DNA from: Ectopseudomonas composti
GTDB taxonomy: Bacteria > Pseudomonadota > Gammaproteobacteria > Pseudomonadales > Pseudomonadaceae
Length of the DNA: 64,000 nucleotides
Assembly: GCF_001567565.1 (NCBI RefSeq)
Contig: NZ_LSSW01000017.1
Span: forward strand, 62,001-126,000
Reading direction: 5' to 3'
In this document: positions 29,908 to 39,163 of the stretch, one piece after another
How the letters are laid out: each line of letters opens with the position of its first letter
Position numbering within the stretch: the stretch's first letter is position 1
The notes under the pieces: generated by a model
The model's database searches: none
What the model was told of the DNA's origin: nothing
Seen by the model: only the letters and a program-made list of their open reading frames with translations
Program-made: the position numbers and the translations under genes

Positions 29908-30948
29908 TTACCAGCGAAAACGCAGCTGATCGGTGCTCGGTTTCACCTGCGGCGCCTCGGTTGCGCCGGCCTCCGGGTTGGTTGCAGGCTCGGTCGCCTC
30001 GAGCGGCTCACTGACTTCCTGCAGCTGCCCCAATGCCAGCTGCGCGCGCAGTTGCTCCGGGCTGGCACTGACCTGATAGACCAGACGCTGGCCATCGACT
30101 TCCTGCAAACGTGCGGCGAAGGGTTCGAGCAGACGCTCCAGCGCGGCGAAACGCGCCAGATCAGCGCCTTCGACCACCAGCGTCAGGCTTTGCGCGGCCC
30201 CCGGCTTGACCAGAAAACGCGGCGCCAGGCGCTCGGCCACCGCCAGCATCACGGCATCGGCCAGTGCAGCCTGGTCGGCGGCCTCCGCCTTGCCCTGCTC
30301 GCGCTCGTCCCCCAGCCACAGACGCCAGGTCGCTTGCCAGCTGCCGCCGCTGTCGGTCGCCTGCACGGCCAGCAAGGCATCGGCCGCGTAGCGTTCGGAA
30401 GCCTCGCGCAGGGCCTGCGGGTCGTTGGCCAGCAGCGCATCGGCAGTGCCCAGCGCCTGCTCGCTCAGGTCCGCCAGCGGCAAACGCAGTGGCAGACCAC
30501 GATGTTGAGCGGCGGCGCGCAGCAGCGCCGACGCACTCTGGCTTTCGCCAACCAGTTGGCTGCCTTCGGGCGAATCGTTGAGCCACCAGGTCAGGATGGC
30601 CGGACGATTGGCGCCCCACAGGGCCAGGCCAGCCTGGCGCAGCTGGCGCTCGGTGCTGCCCGGATCGAACTCGACCAGCAGTGCATCGCCTTCGTAACCG
30701 TACTGGCTGACGATCTGCTGCGGATCCTTGCGTAGCGCTTCCAGCCCGGCGTTCTGCACCGCCTTGGCATCACCGGTCAGACGCAGCACCAGCGTCTGCA
30801 GGGCCTTCTGCATGGCGGCGTCGCGACTTTCCGGCTGCTGATCGGCCACAGGCTCGCGCACCTGATACAGATCGGTAACCGGCGCGGCCAATGCCGACAG
30901 GCTCAGGAGCGACAGACAGAAGAACAGCAGGCGGACAGACAGACGCAT
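29908..30948 (-). CDS. DUF2066 domain protein, exported
   Basis: A 346-residue protein with a signal peptide (residues 1-23, cleaved after ALAAP). The body matches the DUF2066 pattern: VTDLYQVREPV at the mature N-terminus, ALQTLVLRLTGD, then ILTWWLNDSPEGSQLVGE. The last 50 residues are Pro/Glu/Ala-rich. Function unknown. The frame is open 29 codons further up, but only ATG 30948 begins the signal sequence. It is divergent from purM across a long intergenic region. Confidence 0.82.
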   Translation of the reverse strand: MRLSVRLLFFCLSLLSLSALAAPVTDLYQVREPVADQQPESRDAAMQKALQTLVLRLTGDAKAVQNAGLEALRKDPQQIVSQYGYEGDALLVEFDPGSTERQLRQAGLALWGANRPAILTWWLNDSPEGSQLVGESQSASALLRAAAQHRGLPLRLPLADLSEQALGTADALLANDPQALREASERYAADALLAVQATDSGGSWQATWRLWLGDEREQGKAEAADQAALADAVMLAVAERLAPRFLVKPGAAQSLTLVVEGADLARFAALERLLEPFAARLQEVDGQRLVYQVSASPEQLRAQLALGQLQEVSEPLEATEPATNPEAGATEAPQVKPSTDQLRFRW

Positions 30949-31407
30949 GGGGCGGGCTCTCGCGAAGGATGGCGGCGCGCTTGCCGACCTCTGAAAACCC
31001 TGGGCGAGGCAGCCAGTGCAAGGCGCCACGGCCAACGGGGTTCACAGCCTAGGACTGGCCCGATGGGGGAGCGCCAACGCATCAAACAGGCGAGCAACGA
31101 TCGGGTCGGACTCGACCTGACGGGTTGCAAACAAGGATTGCGAACCTGTTTTCAACGCAGCAATGGCAACGCGGCTGGTTTTTCAAATGCCTGACGGCGT
31201 GCGCAAAGGCCTATACCTTAAACAGCCGCCTGCGCCCCGGCAACCAGAGCCCACGCCTGCGACGAAGCGCATGCACGCGAGTGGCCGCTACCGGGCAAGC
31301 CTGATAAAATCGCGCGCCTTCGCCAGCCGGTACGCGCGCCGGGCTCCTTGGATGAGCCTGCGCCACGTCGGCGCCTACACGAACTCCCCATCCAAAGGCC
31401 CGGATCT
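30949..31407. other. intergenic region between divergent DUF2066 and purM
   Basis: No gene is supported in these 459 bases. They must hold promoters for both neighbours. TAAAAT at 31305-31310 could be the purM -10 box, but no good -35 is visible. An imperfect inverted repeat GGTTGCAAAC...TTGCGAACC (31123-31146) is noted without assignment. There is no match to the enterobacterial PurR operator. Confidence 0.5.
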
Positions 31408-32466
31408 ATGAGCAAGCAACCCTCCATCAGCTACAAGGACGCAGGCGTCGACATCGATGCCGGTGAAGCCCTGGTCGAACGCATCAAAGGCGTGGCCAAG
31501 CGCACTGCCCGTCCGGAAGTCATGGGTGGCCTGGGCGGCTTCGGCGCCCTGTGCGAGATCCCGGCCGGCTACAAGCAGCCCGTGCTGGTATCCGGCACCG
31601 ACGGCGTCGGCACCAAGCTGCGCCTGGCGCTGAACCTGAACAAGCATGACAGCATCGGCCAGGACCTGGTCGCCATGTGCGTCAACGACCTGGTGGTCTG
31701 CGGCGCCGAGCCGCTGTTCTTCCTCGACTACTACGCCACCGGCAAGCTCAACGTCGACGTCGCCGCCACCGTGGTCACCGGCATCGGCGCCGGTTGCGAA
31801 CTGGCCGGCTGCTCTCTGGTCGGGGGTGAAACCGCCGAAATGCCGGGCATGTACGAAGGCGAAGACTACGATCTGGCCGGTTTCTGCGTCGGCGTGGTGG
31901 AAAAGAGCGAGATCATCGACGGCTCCAAAGTCGTCACTGGCGACGCCCTGATCGCCCTGCCGTCCTCCGGCCCGCACTCCAACGGCTACTCGCTGATCCG
32001 CAAGATCATCGAAGTCTCCGGCGCCGACATCGAGCAGGTGCAACTGAACGGCAAGGCCCTGGCCGATCTGCTGATGGCGCCGACCCGCATCTACGTCAAG
32101 CCGCTGCTCAAGCTGATCAAGGACACCGGTGCGGTCAAGGCCATGGCTCACATCACCGGCGGCGGTCTGCTGGACAACATTCCGCGCGTATTGCCGCAAG
32201 GCGCCCAGGCCGTTATCGACGTGGCCAGCTGGGATCGCCCGGCCGTGTTCGACTGGCTGCAGGAGCAAGGCAATGTCGACGAGCATGAAATGCACCGCGT
32301 GCTGAACTGCGGCGTCGGCATGGTCATCTGCGTCGCCCAGGAGCAGGTCGAAGTGGCCCTCGCCAGCCTGCGCGCCAGCGGCGAGCAACCCTGGGTCATC
32401 GGCCAGATCACCGCAGCGGCAGAAGGTGCAGCCCAGGTTCAGCTGAACAACCTGAAAGCTCACTGA
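31408..32466 (+). CDS. purM: phosphoribosylformylglycinamidine cyclo-ligase PurM
   Basis: A 352-residue cytoplasmic enzyme that uses ATP to close the imidazole ring of 5-aminoimidazole ribonucleotide in purine synthesis. It opens with [18 protein letters not shown] and shows [25 protein letters not shown] and [13 protein letters not shown], all typical. Length matches the family. The frame is open 20 codons upstream, but ATG 31408 matches homologous starts. Its stop overlaps the purN start by one base. Confidence 0.97.
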   Translation: MSKQPSISYKDAGVDIDAGEALVERIKGVAKRTARPEVMGGLGGFGALCEIPAGYKQPVLVSGTDGVGTKLRLALNLNKHDSIGQDLVAMCVNDLVVCGAEPLFFLDYYATGKLNVDVAATVVTGIGAGCELAGCSLVGGETAEMPGMYEGEDYDLAGFCVGVVEKSEIIDGSKVVTGDALIALPSSGPHSNGYSLIRKIIEVSGADIEQVQLNGKALADLLMAPTRIYVKPLLKLIKDTGAVKAMAHITGGGLLDNIPRVLPQGAQAVIDVASWDRPAVFDWLQEQGNVDEHEMHRVLNCGVGMVICVAQEQVEVALASLRASGEQPWVIGQITAAAEGAAQVQLNNLKAH

Positions 32467-33110
32467 TGCCCTGCAATGTCGTCGTCCTGATCTCCGGATC
32501 AGGCAGCAATCTGCAAGCGCTGATCGACAGCGTCGCCCACGACGGCAATCCGGCCCGCATCGCCGCGGTTATCTGCAACCGCGCCGATGCCTATGGCCTG
32601 GAGCGAGCGCAACAGGCCGGCATCGCCACCGGCCTGCTCGACCACAAGCAGTTCGACGGTCGCGAAGCCTTCGACGCGGCCCTGATCCAGACCATCGACG
32701 CCCACCAACCCGACCTGGTGGTGCTGGCTGGCTTCATGCGCATCCTCACACCGGGTTTCGTTCAGCACTACGCTGGCCGCCTGCTGAATATTCACCCCTC
32801 GCTGCTGCCCAGGCACAAGGGGCTGCATACCCATCAGCGAGCCCTGGAAGCAGGCGACACCGAGCACGGCTGCAGCGTGCACTTCGTGACCGAGGAACTC
32901 GATGGTGGCCCTCTGGTCGTACAAGCTGTGTTGCCGATTAAGGCAGACGACACGGCCGAAAGCCTTGCTCGCCGTGTACACCAGCAGGAACACCAGATCT
33001 ATCCTCTGGCGGTACGCTGGTTTGCCGAGGGCCGCTTGCGTCTTGGCGCTCAAGGCGCAATGCTGGATGGCCAGCCGCTGCCCGCCAGCGGCCACCTGAT
33101 TCGAACCTAG
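32466..33110 (+). CDS. purN: phosphoribosylglycinamide formyltransferase PurN
   Basis: A 214-residue enzyme transferring a formyl group from 10-formyltetrahydrofolate to glycinamide ribonucleotide. It has the N-terminal VLISGSGSNLQALID loop, AGFMRIL, the HPSLLPRHKGLHTH active-site stretch (catalytic His at about 109) and Asp in VTEELDGGPLV (about 145). It is coupled to purM through TGATG and is followed eight bases later by the DUF3108 gene, so the three are one transcript. Confidence 0.96.
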   Translation: MPCNVVVLISGSGSNLQALIDSVAHDGNPARIAAVICNRADAYGLERAQQAGIATGLLDHKQFDGREAFDAALIQTIDAHQPDLVVLAGFMRILTPGFVQHYAGRLLNIHPSLLPRHKGLHTHQRALEAGDTEHGCSVHFVTEELDGGPLVVQAVLPIKADDTAESLARRVHQQEHQIYPLAVRWFAEGRLRLGAQGAMLDGQPLPASGHLIRT

Positions 33111-33118
33111 GAGAGTCT

Positions 33119-33835
33119 ATGCGTCGTGCCCTACTGTTCGCCCTGACACTGTTCAGCCTGCCAGCCCTTGCCGAGAACCTGCTGCCTTTCTCCGCCAGCT
33201 ACACCGCGGACTGGAAGCAGTTGCCCGTCAGCGGCAGCGCCGAGCGCAGCCTCAAACACGAGGACGACGGTCGCTGGACCCTCAACTTCGAAGCCTCGAT
33301 GCTGGTCGCCGGCCTCACCGAAGAGAGTACCTTCCGCGTCGATAACGGAACCCTGATGCCGCTCACCTACCGCCTCAACCGCAGCGGCCTGGGCAAAGGC
33401 AAGAAAGTCGAACAGGACTTCGACTGGGAACAGAAACAGGTGATCGGCAGCGACCGTGGTGACGCCGTGCGCTTCCCGCTCAATCGCGGCCTGCTGGACA
33501 AGTCGACCTACCAGATCGCCCTGCAACAGGACGTTGCGGCCGGCAAGAAGAGCGTGAGCTACCAGGTGGTCGACGGTGACGAAATCGAAACCTACGACTT
33601 CCGCGTGCTGGGTGAGGAAGTGGTGCGCACCAAGGCCGGCCTGATCGATGCGATCAAGGTCGAGCGCGTGCGTGACCCCACGCAAAGCACCCGCAAGACC
33701 GTGCTGTGGTTCGCCAAGGACTGGGGCCACCTGCTAGTGCGCTTGCATCAGGTGGAAACCGACGGCAAGGAATACCAGATCATGCTCAAGGAAGGCACGG
33801 TCGACGGCAAACCGGTCGAAGGCCGCCGCGACTGA
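33119..33835 (+). CDS. DUF3108 exported protein
   Basis: A 238-residue protein with a signal peptide (MRRALLFALTLFSLPALA). The mature part is beta-rich and matches DUF3108 (FSASYTADWKQLPVSGSAER at its start, LGEEVVRTKAGLIDAIKVERV in the second half). It is probably a periplasmic beta-barrel-like or lipocalin-like protein. It routinely follows purMN in Pseudomonas, but function is unknown. A bidirectional terminator follows. Confidence 0.85.
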   Translation: MRRALLFALTLFSLPALAENLLPFSASYTADWKQLPVSGSAERSLKHEDDGRWTLNFEASMLVAGLTEESTFRVDNGTLMPLTYRLNRSGLGKGKKVEQDFDWEQKQVIGSDRGDAVRFPLNRGLLDKSTYQIALQQDVAAGKKSVSYQVVDGDEIETYDFRVLGEEVVRTKAGLIDAIKVERVRDPTQSTRKTVLWFAKDWGHLLVRLHQVETDGKEYQIMLKEGTVDGKPVEGRRD

Positions 33836-33848
33836 TCCGCAATCGAAT

Positions 33849-33876
33849 AAAAAACCGGGCGAATGCCCGGTTTTTT
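33849..33876. terminator. bidirectional terminator between DUF3108 gene and amtB
   Basis: AAAAAACCGGGC pairs perfectly with GCCCGGTTTTTT around a GAAT loop. The flanking A-run and T-run serve both converging genes. Confidence 0.92.
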
Positions 33877-33918
33877 ATTGCCCGCTCGGGCGCTGTCAGC
33901 CAGCGCCCGCCAAGCGCC

Positions 33919-35127
33919 TCAATCCTGGCTGACCGCACCGATCTTGTGAATCGACAGATCGGCGCCGTTGTATTCGTCTTCCTGGCTCAGGCGAATGCCC
34001 AGCGACGCCTTGAGCAGGCCGTACACCGCAAAGCCGCCGACCAGCGCAACCGCCACGCCCAGTGCAGTGCCGATCACCTGACTGGTGAGACTCACCCCGC
34101 CCAGGCCACCGAACGCTTCCAGCCCGAAGATGCCGCAGGCAATGCCCCCCCAGACGCCGCACAGGCCGTGCAGCGGCCAGACACCGAGGACGTCGTCGAT
34201 CTTCCACTTCACCTGCGTGGCGGTGAACGCCCAGACGAACAAGGCACCGGCAATCGCCCCCGTCACCAGGGCACCGATCGGATGCATTAGGTCCGAGCCA
34301 GCGCAGACCGCGACCAGACCGGCCAACGGGCCGTTGTGCAGGAAGCCCGGGTCATTGCGCCCCACCAGCAGCGCGGCGACCGTACCGCCGACCATGGCCA
34401 TCAGCGAGTTGACCGCCACCAGGCCACTGACGCCTTCGAGCGTCTGCGCGCTCATCACGTTGAAGCCGAACCAGCCGATGATCAGGATCCAGGAACCCAG
34501 CGCCAGGAACGGAATGTTCGACGGCGCCATGGCCACCAGCTTGCCATCGCGATAGCGGCCATTGCGCCGCCCCAGCAATACCACCGCGCCGAATGCCAGC
34601 CAGCCACCCATGGCATGCACCACCACGGAACCGGCGAAATCATGGAAGCCTGCACCGTAACGCGCCTCGAGCCAGGCCTGGAGGCCATAGTTGCCATTCC
34701 AGATCATGCCTTCGAAGAAGGGATACACGAATGCCACGATCAACACCGTGGCGCACAACTGCGGGCCGAACTTGGCGCGCTCGGCAATACCGCCGGAGAT
34801 GATAGCTGGAATCGCAGCGGCGAAGGTGAGCAGGAAAAAGAACTTCACCAGGCCATAGCCATGGTTCTGCGTCAGCACCGCAGCGGGTTCGAGGAAATTG
34901 ATGCCGTAGGCGATCCAGTAGCCGATGAAGAAGTACGCCAGGGCGGAGATAGCGAAATCCGAGAGAATTTTCGATAACGCGTTGACCTGGTTCTTCTGCC
35001 GCACCGTGCCCACTTCGAGGAAGGCAAAGCCGGCATGCATGGCCAGAACCATGATGGCACCCAGCAGGATGAACAGGGTATTGGAGCCGTGGATCAGTGT
35101 GGCCACGGCACTGTTGATGTTTTCCAT
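33919..35127 (-). CDS. amtB: ammonium transporter (AmtB family)
   Basis: A 402-residue inner-membrane channel with about eleven transmembrane segments. The twin pore histidines appear in VVHAMGGWLAFG and WPLHGLCGVWGG, and HAGFAFLEVGTVR is typical of the first helices. It conducts ammonia or ammonium. I chose ATG 35127 (MENINSAVATLIHGSN) by similarity to other family members; the frame is open 45 codons further up as a hydrophobic extension without a ribosome site. Unlike the usual glnK-amtB pair there is no PII gene beside it, so this is likely a second, stand-alone copy. Confidence 0.92.
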   Translation of the reverse strand: MENINSAVATLIHGSNTLFILLGAIMVLAMHAGFAFLEVGTVRQKNQVNALSKILSDFAISALAYFFIGYWIAYGINFLEPAAVLTQNHGYGLVKFFFLLTFAAAIPAIISGGIAERAKFGPQLCATVLIVAFVYPFFEGMIWNGNYGLQAWLEARYGAGFHDFAGSVVVHAMGGWLAFGAVVLLGRRNGRYRDGKLVAMAPSNIPFLALGSWILIIGWFGFNVMSAQTLEGVSGLVAVNSLMAMVGGTVAALLVGRNDPGFLHNGPLAGLVAVCAGSDLMHPIGALVTGAIAGALFVWAFTATQVKWKIDDVLGVWPLHGLCGVWGGIACGIFGLEAFGGLGGVSLTSQVIGTALGVAVALVGGFAVYGLLKASLGIRLSQEDEYNGADLSIHKIGAVSQD

Positions 35128-35500
35128 CGAGAAAGAAAACTCCGGAGGCAGAAGAAAAGGCACCAAACAAAGGCACAAAGCCGAAAATGCGCACCACAAT
35201 GCAGCCACACAATGAAGCGCGCCCTCGAAAAGTGCCGTCCAGTGGCCCTGAAATGGCGCCACCGAAATCTGACTGATCGATGCTTATTTCTTGTTAATCA
35301 AATGGTTATGCGCGAAATCGACCATCCTGAGCCTTGCCGATAAAGCCCCATCAAGGGGCATTACCCGACCTTCGCGCACCAGCAAAATGCAATCGCTATA
35401 CCAAACGCCAAACCGGTCACTTCCCGACTATGCTTGCGGAACCCTCGCGCTACAGAACACTCGTAATACAGTACACACCCAACGCAGAGGACTGCTCACC
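35128..35500. other. intergenic region between divergent amtB and DUF883 gene
   Basis: These 373 bases contain no gene I can support; in particular there is no glnK. They hold a candidate sigma-54 promoter on the minus strand (35387-35404), an A-rich stretch, and a GCCCC/GGGGC hairpin (35346-35359) without a T-run. Confidence 0.55.
35387..35404 (-). promoter_or_regulatory. possible sigma-54 promoter for amtB
   Basis: Read on the minus strand TTGGTATAGCGATTGCAT has the invariant GG and GC ten bases apart and a perfect TTGCA -12 box, while the -24 box matches only TGG and A. Ammonium transporter genes are normally under NtrC and sigma-54. It lies about 250 bases before the start, a long leader, which lowers confidence. 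Confidence 0.3.
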
Positions 35501-35818
35501 ATGCCACGCAAAGCCGCTACGCCAAGCACCAAGGACGCCCTGCTGGATGAATTCCAGGCTCTGGTCAGCGACACCGAGAAGCTCCTGCAACATTCCGCCA
35601 GCCTCGCCGGCGAACAGGCCGAAGCCCTGCGCGATGACATTCGCGACAGCCTTGGCCGCGCCCGCGACACCTTGCACAAAGCCGAGTCCGGCTTGCGCGA
35701 ACAAGGCAAGGTCGCCGTCGACGCCACCGAGGACTACGTACACAAACATCCGTGGCAGGCGCTCGGCCTGTCGGCCGCTATCGGCCTGGTACTGGGCCTG
35801 CTGATTAGCCGCCGTTGA
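35501..35818 (+). CDS. DUF883 (ElaB/YqjD family) membrane-anchored protein
   Basis: A 105-residue protein: a charged helical stretch with heptad-like repeats (about 10-80) and one C-terminal transmembrane segment with glycines (LGLSAAIGLVLGLLISRR). In E. coli ElaB/YqjD proteins are tail-anchored, RpoS-regulated and bind ribosomes in stationary phase. AGAGGA precedes the ATG. It is the first of three small genes resembling the E. coli yqjD-yqjE-yqjK set. Confidence 0.88.
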   Translation: MPRKAATPSTKDALLDEFQALVSDTEKLLQHSASLAGEQAEALRDDIRDSLGRARDTLHKAESGLREQGKVAVDATEDYVHKHPWQALGLSAAIGLVLGLLISRR

Positions 35819-35826
35819 CAGCGCCC

Positions 35827-36186
35827 ATGCCCAACGGACCGTCGCCACGGCGCTTGGGAGCGGCCCTTCTGGGGCTGCTCCAGGGCCATGTGGCGCTGCT
35901 GGCCCACGAACTCGAAGAGCAACGTAACCAGGCACTGCGAGCGCTGCTTCTCGGCGGCCTGTGCCTGGCCTTCGCCCTGCTGCTGCTGATCGGCCTATCC
36001 GCCCTGCTGCTGATCATCTATTGGGACAGCCATCGCCTGGCGGTAGCCACCGGCCTGTGCCTGTTCTACGGTTGCGGTCTGCTCGGCTGCGGCACATGGC
36101 TGCTGATCAGCCTGCGCAACGCTGAAACGCCATTCAGCGCCAGCCTGGAAGAACTGCAACGTGACCGCGAGCAACTGCTGCCATGA
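35827..36186 (+). CDS. YqjE-like (phage holin superfamily/DUF1469) membrane protein
   Basis: A 119-residue protein with two long hydrophobic segments (about 43-68 and 74-97) between amphipathic ends (LAHELEEQRNQALRALLLGG before, SLEELQRDREQLLP after). It matches the YqjE/DUF1469 type, annotated as phage holin superfamily though no phage genes lie here. It starts eight bases after the DUF883 gene and overlaps the next gene by four bases. Confidence 0.8.
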   Translation: MPNGPSPRRLGAALLGLLQGHVALLAHELEEQRNQALRALLLGGLCLAFALLLLIGLSALLLIIYWDSHRLAVATGLCLFYGCGLLGCGTWLLISLRNAETPFSASLEELQRDREQLLP

Positions 36187-36482
36187 CCTCGACCCTGCCC
36201 CCGGGCGCTTCGCGCCGCCAGTTGCGTAAAGCCGTCCTGCGCATGCGCCTGGAAATGCACCGCCAGGAACTGCGTCATGAAATGCTGCAGATCAGCCAAC
36301 CGTTGAAGCAGGTACGGGAGTACGGGCAACGCCTGCGCCAAGGCAATGCACCATTTTTGCTCACTGGCGGCGCACTGGCGCTGGCCGGCCTGCTCGGCGG
36401 TAAGCGCGGCTGGCGACGCTGGCTGCGCCTGGCATTGATCATTGCGCCGCTGCTCCGGCGCCGGCAAAACGGCGTCGACTGA
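36183..36482 (+). CDS. YqjK-like small protein
   Basis: A 99-residue, strongly basic protein (RRQLRKAVLRMRLEMHRQE at the N-terminus) with one weak hydrophobic segment (about 58-72) and an Arg-rich tail. It occupies the third position of the yqjDEK-like set and overlaps the YqjE-like gene (ATGA). Its role is unknown; the assignment rests mostly on context. Confidence 0.65.
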   Translation: MTSTLPPGASRRQLRKAVLRMRLEMHRQELRHEMLQISQPLKQVREYGQRLRQGNAPFLLTGGALALAGLLGGKRGWRRWLRLALIIAPLLRRRQNGVD

Positions 36483-36583
36483 AACAGTCATTGGCCTGAA
36501 CCTGGACTGGCCGCGATCTTGCTAGGTTGAGCAACCCGGCCGCCATTAGGCGGCTCAACCGCTGAGCGCTAAGGACACCCCAG

Positions 36584-37747
36584 GTGATCGACGGACTTCC
36601 TTTTGCCGTCTTCCAACCCTTCATCGACACCGCTACCGGCCGTATCGCTGGCGTCGAGGCGCTGGCACGGCTGCGCACCGCCGATGGCCAGGCGCGCTCG
36701 GCCGGACCTCTTTTTGCCGACCCGAAGACACCGCCCGCCGCCCTGCGCCGCCTCGACCGCCAAGTGCGCGAGGATGCCTTGCGCCGCTTTCACCAGGCTC
36801 CGGCGGACTGGTTTCTGAGCCTGAACATTTCGCCGCGCTGGATCAGCCGCTTGCGCCCGGCGCAACCCCTGCCTAGCCTGATCCAGCTGCAACGCAGCGG
36901 CATCGACCCGACACGCATCGTCTTCGAAATCACCGAACTCGGCGGCGCCAGCCAGCGACTGCCTGACGTGGTATCGCGCTACCGCGATGCCGGTGCCCGC
37001 ATCGCCATCGACGATTTTGGCGCCGGCTACTCACAACTCGATCGGGTGCTGGCGCTGCAACCGGACATCCTCAAACTGGACATGCGCCTGTTCCAGGAAG
37101 CCGCCCGCGGAGGCCCCAGCGGCGAAGTGGTCAAGGCACTGGCGCAGATGGCCGAAAAAACCGGCTGCTGGATCATCGCCGAAGGGGTGGAAACCGAAGC
37201 CGAGCTGAACTTCGCCTTGGAGTGCGGCGCACGCTACGTGCAGGGGTTCCTGTTCGCCAAGCCGGAAGAAGAGCTGTTTGCCAGCGATGCCTTCGTCGGC
37301 CGTTTCGCCAGTCTGCGGGACAACTACGTGCAACAGAAACTCGCCGAGCGCGCGCGCCTGGTCAACCTGCGCCAACAACTGGCCGAGCTGATGTCCGAAC
37401 TCAGGCTCTGGGCCGAAAGCGGCGCCCCGGCAGCACAGCTGATGGCTCCGGACAATTACCCCTGGTTGCTGCGCATCTATCAGTGCGACCGCCACGGCAC
37501 CCAGCTCACGCCGAATCTGGAGTGGCGCCACGGCGCATGGCAGGCCGATGATCGCTACCTCGGCCACAACTGGTCATGGCGCCCCTACTTCTATCAACTG
37601 CTGGCCGAAGGCTGGGAAGAACGCCGCCTGACCCTCTCCACCACTTACCGCGACGCCACCACCAACCAGTACTGCCTGACGGCAGGCCAGTTCATCGACA
37701 ACGGTCGTAGGCTGCTGCTGGTGGACATCGACGCCGCCGGCCTGTAA
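36584..37747 (+). CDS. EAL-domain protein with C-terminal YkuI_C-like sensor domain
   Basis: A 387-residue protein starting at GTG with AAGGAC eight bases upstream. An EAL domain (about 1-240) keeps the catalytic set for cyclic-di-GMP hydrolysis: GVEALARL, SLNISP, FEITE, IDDFGAGYS, LKLD, EGVETE and QGFLFAKP. The C-terminal part (about 250-385) has the PAS/Cache-like features of the YkuI C-terminal domain, including RDATTNQYCLTAGQF, which could bind a ligand. No transmembrane segment, so it is cytoplasmic. It is a probable active phosphodiesterase; signal unknown. It lies alone ahead of dgt. Confidence 0.87.
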   Translation: MIDGLPFAVFQPFIDTATGRIAGVEALARLRTADGQARSAGPLFADPKTPPAALRRLDRQVREDALRRFHQAPADWFLSLNISPRWISRLRPAQPLPSLIQLQRSGIDPTRIVFEITELGGASQRLPDVVSRYRDAGARIAIDDFGAGYSQLDRVLALQPDILKLDMRLFQEAARGGPSGEVVKALAQMAEKTGCWIIAEGVETEAELNFALECGARYVQGFLFAKPEEELFASDAFVGRFASLRDNYVQQKLAERARLVNLRQQLAELMSELRLWAESGAPAAQLMAPDNYPWLLRIYQCDRHGTQLTPNLEWRHGAWQADDRYLGHNWSWRPYFYQLLAEGWEERRLTLSTTYRDATTNQYCLTAGQFIDNGRRLLLVDIDAAGL

Positions 37748-37819
37748 GCAAAGCGGGGTTGCAGCCGACAGCACGAACACCCAAGCTAGGCGCCTGGATC
37801 AACCTGGCGAGGACAGGCC

Positions 37820-39151
37820 TTGGATTGGCACACCCTGCTCAACCGCGAACGTCTCGGCAAACCTGCACCCAGCTCGGCAGAGCTAGGCCGTAGCCCCTTC
37901 CACAAGGATCATGACCGCATCATCTTCTCCGGTGCGTTCCGTCGCCTGGGACGCAAGACCCAGGTGCATCCGGTTTCGAGCAACGACCATATCCACACAC
38001 GCCTGACCCACTCGCTGGAAGTCAGCTGCGTCGGCCGTTCGCTGGCCATGCGTGTCGGCGAGATGCTGCGTGACGAACTGCCCCACTGGTGCACGCCGAG
38101 CGACCTAGGCATGGTGGTGCAGTCGGCCTGCCTGGCCCACGACATCGGTAACCCGCCGTTCGGTCACTCCGGCGAAGATGCGATTCGCCACTGGTTTCAG
38201 CAGGCCGCCGGGCGCGGTTGGCTGGATGCGATGAGCGATGCCGAGCGCGCCGACTTTCTCAATTTCGAAGGCAACGCCCAGGGTTTTCGCGTGCTTACCC
38301 AACTGGAATACCACCAGTTCGACGGCGGCACGCGGCTCACCTACGCGACCCTTGGCACCTATCTCAAATACCCCTGGACCGCCCGCCACGCAGACGCCCA
38401 GGGCTACAAGAAGCACAAGTTCGGCTGCTACCAGAGCGAGCTGCCGCTGCTCGAACAGATCGCCGCCAAACTCGAACTGCCACAACTGGAGACGCAGCGC
38501 TGGGCACGCCACCCGCTGGTCTATCTGATGGAGGCCGCGGACGACATCTGCTACGGCCTGATCGACCTGGAAGATGGCGTGGAAATGGAGCTGCTCGACT
38601 ACACCGAAGTCGAGGCGCTGCTGCTCGACCTGGTGGGCGATGACCTGCCGGAGACCTATCGCCAGCTCGGCCCGAAGGACTCGCGCCGACGCAAACTGGC
38701 GATCCTGCGCGGCAAGGCCATCGAACACCTGACCAACGCTGCAGCCAGCGCCTTCGTCGAGCAACAACAGGCGCTGCTGGGCGGCGGTCTGCAGGGTGAT
38801 CTGGTGGAACACATGCACGGCGCCGCCAAGCATTGCGTGCAGAGCGCAAAGTCCCTGGCGCGCGAGAAAATCTTCCATGACAAGCGCAAGACCCTGCACG
38901 AGATCGGCGCCTACACGACGCTGGAGATTCTCCTCAATGCCTTCTGCGGCGCGGCGCTGGAACAGCACAGCGGCCGTGCACTGTCGTTCAAGCACCGGCG
39001 CATTCTCGACCTGCTCAGTTACTACGCCCCGGAACCGGGCTGGCCACTGTATCGCTCATTTATGCGCGTGATCGACTTCATCGCCGGCATGACGGACAGC
39101 TACGCTACTGAAATGGCGAGGGAGATGACGGGCCGTTCGAGCCCGGTCTGA
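37820..39151 (+). CDS. dgt: deoxyguanosinetriphosphate triphosphohydrolase-like protein
   Basis: A 443-residue HD-domain enzyme hydrolysing dNTPs to nucleoside and triphosphate. The HD metal residues are visible in [32 protein letters not shown] and the later [15 protein letters not shown]. The start is TTG, with GAGGAC eight to thirteen bases upstream and no better [18 protein letters not shown] matches the homologous N-termini I know. It may balance dNTP pools, helping DNA fidelity. Confidence 0.93.
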   Translation: MDWHTLLNRERLGKPAPSSAELGRSPFHKDHDRIIFSGAFRRLGRKTQVHPVSSNDHIHTRLTHSLEVSCVGRSLAMRVGEMLRDELPHWCTPSDLGMVVQSACLAHDIGNPPFGHSGEDAIRHWFQQAAGRGWLDAMSDAERADFLNFEGNAQGFRVLTQLEYHQFDGGTRLTYATLGTYLKYPWTARHADAQGYKKHKFGCYQSELPLLEQIAAKLELPQLETQRWARHPLVYLMEAADDICYGLIDLEDGVEMELLDYTEVEALLLDLVGDDLPETYRQLGPKDSRRRKLAILRGKAIEHLTNAAASAFVEQQQALLGGGLQGDLVEHMHGAAKHCVQSAKSLAREKIFHDKRKTLHEIGAYTTLEILLNAFCGAALEQHSGRALSFKHRRILDLLSYYAPEPGWPLYRSFMRVIDFIAGMTDSYATEMAREMTGRSSPV

Positions 39152-39163
39152 CGAAAACAGCGC

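Noticed and set aside
31123..31146. Imperfect inverted repeat GGTTGCAAAC...GCGAACC upstream of purM as a purine repressor site
   Set aside because: It does not match the enterobacterial PurR operator, Pseudomonas lacks a clear PurR of that type, and the arms are mismatched.
35827..36186. Holin-like gene taken as a sign of prophage
   Set aside because: Annotation as phage holin superfamily is a family name only; neighbours are the YqjD- and YqjK-like genes and no phage structural, lysis or integrase gene is present.
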